64,000 bases of DNA from Prolixibacteraceae bacterium (GTDB lineage: Bacteria; Bacteroidota; Bacteroidia; Bacteroidales; Prolixibacteraceae), in the NCBI GenBank assembly GCA_028683385.1, contig JAQUIJ010000005.1:186001-250000 (forward strand). Reading direction: 5' to 3'. Below the pieces are notes generated by a model. That model had not been told where the DNA came from, did not search any database, and worked only from the letters and a program-made list of their open reading frames with translations. Made by a program: the position numbers and the translations under genes. Numbering within the stretch: position 1 is the first letter of the stretch; every line of letters starts with the position of its first letter. Shown here piece by piece: positions 59,901-64,000 of the stretch.

Positions 59901-61434
59901 CCAGTTGATTTACGACCTGAAAGTAACCAATCCGAATGCCAAAGTTTCGGTGAAACTGGTTGCCGAAAATGGGGTAGGAACCATTGCCGCCGGGGTGGCC
60001 AAAGCATTCTCCGACCTGATTATCATTGCTGGTTGCGAAGGTGGAACAGGTGCAAGTCCGGCTAGCTCGATCAAATTTGCAGGTTTGCCTGCTGAATTGG
60101 GTATTGCCGAAACTCAGCAGACACTGGTGATGAATAACCTTCGTGGCCGTGTGAAACTGCAGGTTGACGGTCAGTTAAAAACCGGACGCGATGTGGTGAT
60201 TATGGGTTGTTTAGGAGGCGAAGAATTTGGTTTCTCAACTTCAGCGCTGATCACACTCGGTTGTATCATGATGCGTAAATGCCACCTGAATACTTGTCCG
60301 GCTGGTATCGCCACTCAGGATGAATCTTTACGCAAACGTTTCATTGGCCGTTCAGAATTTGTAATCAATTTCTTCCGCTTTATAGCCATGGAAGTTCGCG
60401 AGATTCTGGCTGAAATGGGCTTCACAACGTTCGATGATATTGTTGGTCGTGCCGATCTGTTGGAGCAAAATCTTGAAGTTGGAAACTGGAAGATGAGAAA
60501 AATGGATTTTTCCAGAATCATTTTTATGCCTGAAGAAGCTAAAAAATATGACATCCGGAATACCAACCCGAACATTAAATCGGTTGATGAACATATGGGT
60601 CATGCCTTAATCCGCGATGCCAATAAGGCCATCAAGAGCAAGGAAAAAGTATGGCTCTCGTACAACATAACCAATGTCGATCGTACTGTAGGTGCCATGT
60701 TATCTGGTGAAATCTCACGTCGGTATGGTGAAGAAGGTTTGCCAAACAACACCATCATGGCGAATTTTAACGGAACCGCCGGACAAAGTTTTGGGGCATT
60801 CCTGGTAAAAGGTATTAGTTTCAGACTCGAAGGTGATTCGAACGATTACATTGGGAAAGGACTTTCGGGAGGACGAATCATTGTGGTGCCACCAGTTGGC
60901 TCAACATTTAAACCTGAAGATAATATCATCATCGGAAATACTTCATTCTATGGGGCAACTTCCGGAGAAGCATACATTCGTGGTGTAGCCGGAGAACGTT
61001 TCTGCGTGCGTAATTCAGGAGCCAAAGCGGTAATTGAAGGCAGTGGCGACCACTGTTGCGAATACATGACTGGTGGGCGTGTGGTTGTTTTGGGAACTAC
61101 CGGACGTAACTTCGCGGCAGGTATGAGCGGTGGAATCGCTTATGTACTCGATGTTAACGGTGATTTCGAATATTTCTGCAACAAAGGTCTGGTTGAACTC
61201 GGGCCGGTTGAAGACAAAGCCGACATTGTTGAATTACAGGACATGATAAACAAACACCTGTTGTACACTCAAAGTACAATGGCTGCTAAGATTCTGACCA
61301 ACTGGGACGAATACCTGCCTAAATTTGTGAAGGTTATTCCGTTCGAGTATAAGAAAGTGCTGGAAGAATTAAAACTGCGCGAATTGGAAGCTAAACTTCA
61401 ATTGAGCGAAGACAATCCGAACAGGCACGAGTAA
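56908..61434 (+). CDS. gltB: Glutamate synthase large subunit
   Basis: 1508 residues. It transfers the amide nitrogen of glutamine to 2-oxoglutarate. The glutaminase domain has its Cys at C22 ([10 protein letters not shown]) after a short propeptide, with [16 protein letters not shown] following. The FMN synthase domain includes [32 protein letters not shown]. The 3Fe-4S cluster cysteines are in [12 protein letters not shown] with PAGIATQD. The C-terminal GXGXG beta-helix ([22 protein letters not shown]) is intact. gltD follows 155 bp downstream and supplies the NAD(P)H-oxidising subunit. The gap between them holds a palindromic repeat. Confidence 0.97.
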   Translation: [1508 protein letters not shown]

Positions 61435-61499
61435 CAAAAGAGAAGTAATAAGGAATTTTAAAATAATACGAGTATCTGCTTTTTTCCTGAAATCATTAA

Positions 61500-61562
61500 A
61501 TGGTCATTGGTAGTCATTAAATTGTTGGAAAACAACAAATGACCTAATGACAATGAATGACT
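61500..61562. repeat. GTCATT-family palindrome between gltB and gltD
   Basis: GGTCATTGGTAGTCATT on the left faces AATGACCTAATGACAATG on the right around TAAATTGTTGGAAAACAACA, giving a large imperfect hairpin. It belongs to the same family as 18249-18300. It lies inside the gltBD transcription unit and could lower or stabilise the gltD part of the message. Confidence 0.65.
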
Positions 61563-61589
61563 TTGAAAAGCTAAACTTCAGGAGAACAG

Positions 61590-63041
61590 ATGGTCAAAAT
61601 AAAATACATTACCATGGGAAATCCAAAAGGTTTCATGACAATAGGACGGAAAGATGCTGGTTACCGTCCGATTAATGACAGAATTTACGACTACGGAGAA
61701 GTAGAGCAGACACTGGACGATAAAGACCGCATTGACCAGGCTTCGCGCTGTATGGATTGTGGCATTCCGTTTTGCCATTGGGGCTGCCCCGTAGGTAGTA
61801 AAATTCCGGAGTGGCAGGATTTGATCTACAAAAAGGACTGGAAGGGCGCTTACGATATTTTGCACTCAACCAACAGCTTTCCGGAGTTTACCGGTCGTGT
61901 TTGCCCTGCACCATGCGAAAAATCGTGTGTGTTGGCTATCCACAACGAAGCGGTTACCATTCGCGAAAACGAGGCTTCGACCGTTGAGCATGCCTTTAAT
62001 TTAGGTTTTGTTCAGCCCCGTATTCCTGAAGTTCGCACCGGTAAAAAAGTTGCTGTTGTGGGTTCAGGTCCTGCTGGTCTTTCGGCAGCCGATTTGCTGA
62101 ATCAGGCCGGACATACCGTGACTGTATTTGAGAAAAACAGCGCCATTGGTGGTTTACTTCGTTTTGGTATTCCTGATTTCAAACTGAGCAAAACTGTTAT
62201 TGATCGTCGCCTGGAAATCTTCCTTGATGAAGGTCTTATTTTCAAACCCAATGTTGCTGTTGGAAAAGACATTTCCGGCGATGAATTATTGGCCCAATTC
62301 GATGCTGTTGTTTTAGCCAATGGCGCTGAGCAACCACGCGATTTGCCGGTTGAGGGTCGCGACTTGAAAGGCGCTTATTTCGCCATGGAATTCCTGAGCC
62401 AGTCGAATAAACGGATTGCCGGTGAAATCATACGTGAAGAAATCAGCATTTTTGCGAAAGATAAAAAAGTATTGGTCATCGGTGGTGGCGATACGGGTTC
62501 TGACTGTGTGGGTACTTCAATCCGCCAGAAGGCCAGAAGTGTGACTCAGATTGAAATTCTGCCAAAACCTGCTACTGAACGTGCCGATAACAATCCATGG
62601 CCATATTGGCCCAATACACTCCGTACATCAAGCTCGCACCTCGAAGGTTGCGAACGTCGCTGGAGTCTTTCAACCAAACGCATTATTGGCGAAAATGGCA
62701 AGGTGAAGCAGGTTGAGTTGGTCACTGTTGACTGGGATAAAGATGAAGCCGGTCGTTGGGTCATGACCGAAAGACAGGGCTCGGAAGAAATCATTGATGT
62801 TGACCTGGTGTTGTTGTCAATGGGTTTCACTCAGCCGGTTCACAGCGGACTGCTCGATTCGCTCGGAATTGAATACGACGGACGCGGAAACGTGAAAGTG
62901 AATGCCAAAAAGCAAACTTCGAACGAAAAGATATTTGCCTGTGGTGACGTTGAAGCCGGAGCATCTCTGGTGGTTCGTGCCATTGAAGCAGGTAAAATTG
63001 CTGCAATGAATGTGGACGAATTTCTTTGTCCTACCGTATAG
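61590..63041 (+). CDS. gltD: Glutamate synthase small subunit
   Basis: 483 residues. It oxidises NAD(P)H and passes electrons to GltB through FAD and iron-sulfur clusters. N-terminal cluster cysteines: CMDCGIPFCHWGCP and CPAPCEKSC. FAD-binding VAVVGSGPAGLSAADLLNQAGH and the NAD(P)H-binding VLVIGGGDTGSDC are intact, as is the C-terminal FACGDVEAGASLVVRAIEAGKIAA. Two starts are possible: the ATG at 61590, which has an AGGAG sequence 5 bases upstream (rare in this phylum), and the ATG at 61614 (MGNPKGFMTIGRKDAGY), the usual homologue start. I keep 61590 because of the AGGAG but consider the two close. Confidence 0.95.
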   Translation: MVKIKYITMGNPKGFMTIGRKDAGYRPINDRIYDYGEVEQTLDDKDRIDQASRCMDCGIPFCHWGCPVGSKIPEWQDLIYKKDWKGAYDILHSTNSFPEFTGRVCPAPCEKSCVLAIHNEAVTIRENEASTVEHAFNLGFVQPRIPEVRTGKKVAVVGSGPAGLSAADLLNQAGHTVTVFEKNSAIGGLLRFGIPDFKLSKTVIDRRLEIFLDEGLIFKPNVAVGKDISGDELLAQFDAVVLANGAEQPRDLPVEGRDLKGAYFAMEFLSQSNKRIAGEIIREEISIFAKDKKVLVIGGGDTGSDCVGTSIRQKARSVTQIEILPKPATERADNNPWPYWPNTLRTSSSHLEGCERRWSLSTKRIIGENGKVKQVELVTVDWDKDEAGRWVMTERQGSEEIIDVDLVLLSMGFTQPVHSGLLDSLGIEYDGRGNVKVNAKKQTSNEKIFACGDVEAGASLVVRAIEAGKIAAMNVDEFLCPTV

Positions 63042-63066
63042 AAACTTAACAAGTATTATATAGTTC

Positions 63067-63100
63067 AAAGGCTGTTCTCATATTGTTGAGGACAGCCTTT
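63067..63100. terminator. Terminator after gltD
   Basis: AAAGGCTGTTCTC / GAGGACAGCCTTT form a 13-bp stem with one G:T pair and an 8-base loop, followed by TATTTTTT. It starts 25 bases past the gltD stop and may also serve the facing yebC gene. Confidence 0.88.
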
Positions 63101-63172
63101 TATTTTTTGCCACAGATTTTCGTGGAGATATTCGAGCTTTCCAATGTGCCTGTGTGGTTAGTATTCAAGGAT

Positions 63173-63913
63173 CTAAAGCGATTCCATCAGTTCATCGGTC
63201 AGCTCAAGGTTGTGATAAACGGCCTGTATATCGTCGTCGTCTTCAAACACATCAATCAGCCGCATCACTTTTCGGGCATTTTCAAGATCAAGTGCAGTGG
63301 TATCTTTGGGTATGCGTTGCAGTTGTGCACTTTCCGGCTCTATGTTTAGCGCTTCCAGTTTTTTCATCATGGCGCCAAAATCTTCCATGGCAGTGGTTAT
63401 CGTAAAATAATCTTCTTCAAGCTGTATGTCTTCAGCGCCGGTTTCAATCATTTCCATTTCAAATTCATCGGCATCGAGCGTACCTTTCGAGACGGTAAAA
63501 ACACCTTTTCGGTCGAAGATAAAACTCAACGATCCATTGGTTCCCAAACTGCCGTTGTGTTTGTTGAAATAGCTTCGCACATTCGAAATGGTTCGTAACT
63601 GGTTGTCGGTTGTGGCTTCGAGGAAAATGGCCACTCCGCCGTTGGCATAACCTTCGAAGGTACACTCGATAAAAGAGGCTGAATCTTTATCAGATCCTTT
63701 ACTGATGGCACGCTGAATGTTATCCTTAGGCATACTTACCCCTTTGGCATTCGATATGGCCACCCGAAGCCTTGGATTGCCTTCAGGATCGGGACCGCCT
63801 TCCTTAACTGCGACGGTAATTTCTTTAACCAATTTGGAGAACATTTTCGACCGTTTCGAATCTAATGCTCCTTTTTTGTGCTTAATGGTTGACCATTTAC
63901 TGTGTCCCGACAT
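63173..63913 (-). CDS. yebC: YebC/PmpR-family protein
   Basis: 246 residues, full length for the family. The signature MSGHSKWSTIKHKKGALDSKRSKMFSKLVKEI opens the protein. Domains 2 and 3 follow: GYANGGVAIFLEATTDNQLRTISNVRSYFNKHNGSLGTNGSLSFIF, and the ending LIDVFEDDDDIQAVYHNLEL. YebC-type proteins were described as DNA-binding regulators and, more recently, as translation factors relieving ribosome stalling at proline runs; which applies here cannot be told from sequence. No ruvC or ruvA is next to it in the window. The last 87 bases of the window upstream hold nothing recognisable. Confidence 0.95.
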   Translation of the reverse strand: MSGHSKWSTIKHKKGALDSKRSKMFSKLVKEITVAVKEGGPDPEGNPRLRVAISNAKGVSMPKDNIQRAISKGSDKDSASFIECTFEGYANGGVAIFLEATTDNQLRTISNVRSYFNKHNGSLGTNGSLSFIFDRKGVFTVSKGTLDADEFEMEMIETGAEDIQLEEDYFTITTAMEDFGAMMKKLEALNIEPESAQLQRIPKDTTALDLENARKVMRLIDVFEDDDDIQAVYHNLELTDELMESL

Positions 63914-64000
63914 AGGTAATTGTATTTATAGATTATTATTTGATCAATAATCTTGTGGTAAAGTTAATGCTTTGGTGGTAATAAGACCCAACACTATTTT

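Overview
The window reads as chromosomal DNA of a free-living or commensal Bacteroidota, most likely Bacteroidales/Marinilabiliales-like. The lineage call rests on the gene families: PorQ of the type IX secretion system, a hybrid two-component system (HTCS), DUF1599 next to a BT_3928-type protein, a DUF5686 protein, a folP-cdaA pair, and M56/TonB fusions. Several genes also have the phylum's -7 promoter element TAnnTTTG, and Shine-Dalgarno sequences are almost absent. No tRNA, rRNA, CRISPR array, prophage or complete insertion sequence was found. There is one MITE-like element and several families of intergenic palindromes.

Layout. 1-6621 (minus): the N-terminal part of an S9 peptidase cut by the window edge, a small TonB-C protein, an OmpH/Skp chaperone, and a BlaI-M56 sensor pair whose protease subunit is fused to plug-like repeats and a TonB C-terminal domain. 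Three genes here end in near-identical terminators. 6736-11770 (minus): a GAF/PAS histidine kinase, prfC and a secreted class I amidotransferase-like protein. 12006-18258 (plus): a degenerate GH16-like protein, a single PAS protein, a DUF5686 outer-membrane protein and hemH, with repeat-rich gaps. 18312-22734 (minus): ppnP, YitT, porQ, BT_3928-type and DUF1599. 22966-24757 (plus): folP and cdaA. Then an AAA/DUF4143 ATPase (minus), a nitronate monooxygenase and an active/inactive M16 peptidase pair (plus).

29787-36652 (minus) is a signalling operon: a 1634-residue kinase with a PocR domain and nine PAS domains, a single-domain response regulator overlapping it by 4 bp, and a REC-PAS histidine kinase. 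36653-37424 is the largest gap and holds one possible 53-codon gene. 37425-41176 (plus): a lipoprotein, an MFS transporter and a DUF3863-type secreted protein. 41235-47699 (minus): an HTCS regulator followed 21 bp later by an M1 aminopeptidase. 47872-54996: a small anchored CCGAHEIC protein, an M64 peptidase, an SRPBCC protein, a Tat-exported aldo/keto reductase, an unrecognised helical protein and a DPP-IV-like S9 peptidase. 55251-63041 (plus): argH, gltB and gltD (arginine and glutamate synthesis), then yebC (minus).

Most genes are ordinary core or envelope genes. The parts that best repay study are the BlaI/M56/TonB cluster with its paired operators, the PocR-PAS phosphorelay operon, the GH16-like pseudoenzyme, the cysteine cluster in HemH, and the repeat families, one of which supplies the 3' end of hemH. 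I did not find a clear new defence or mobile system.
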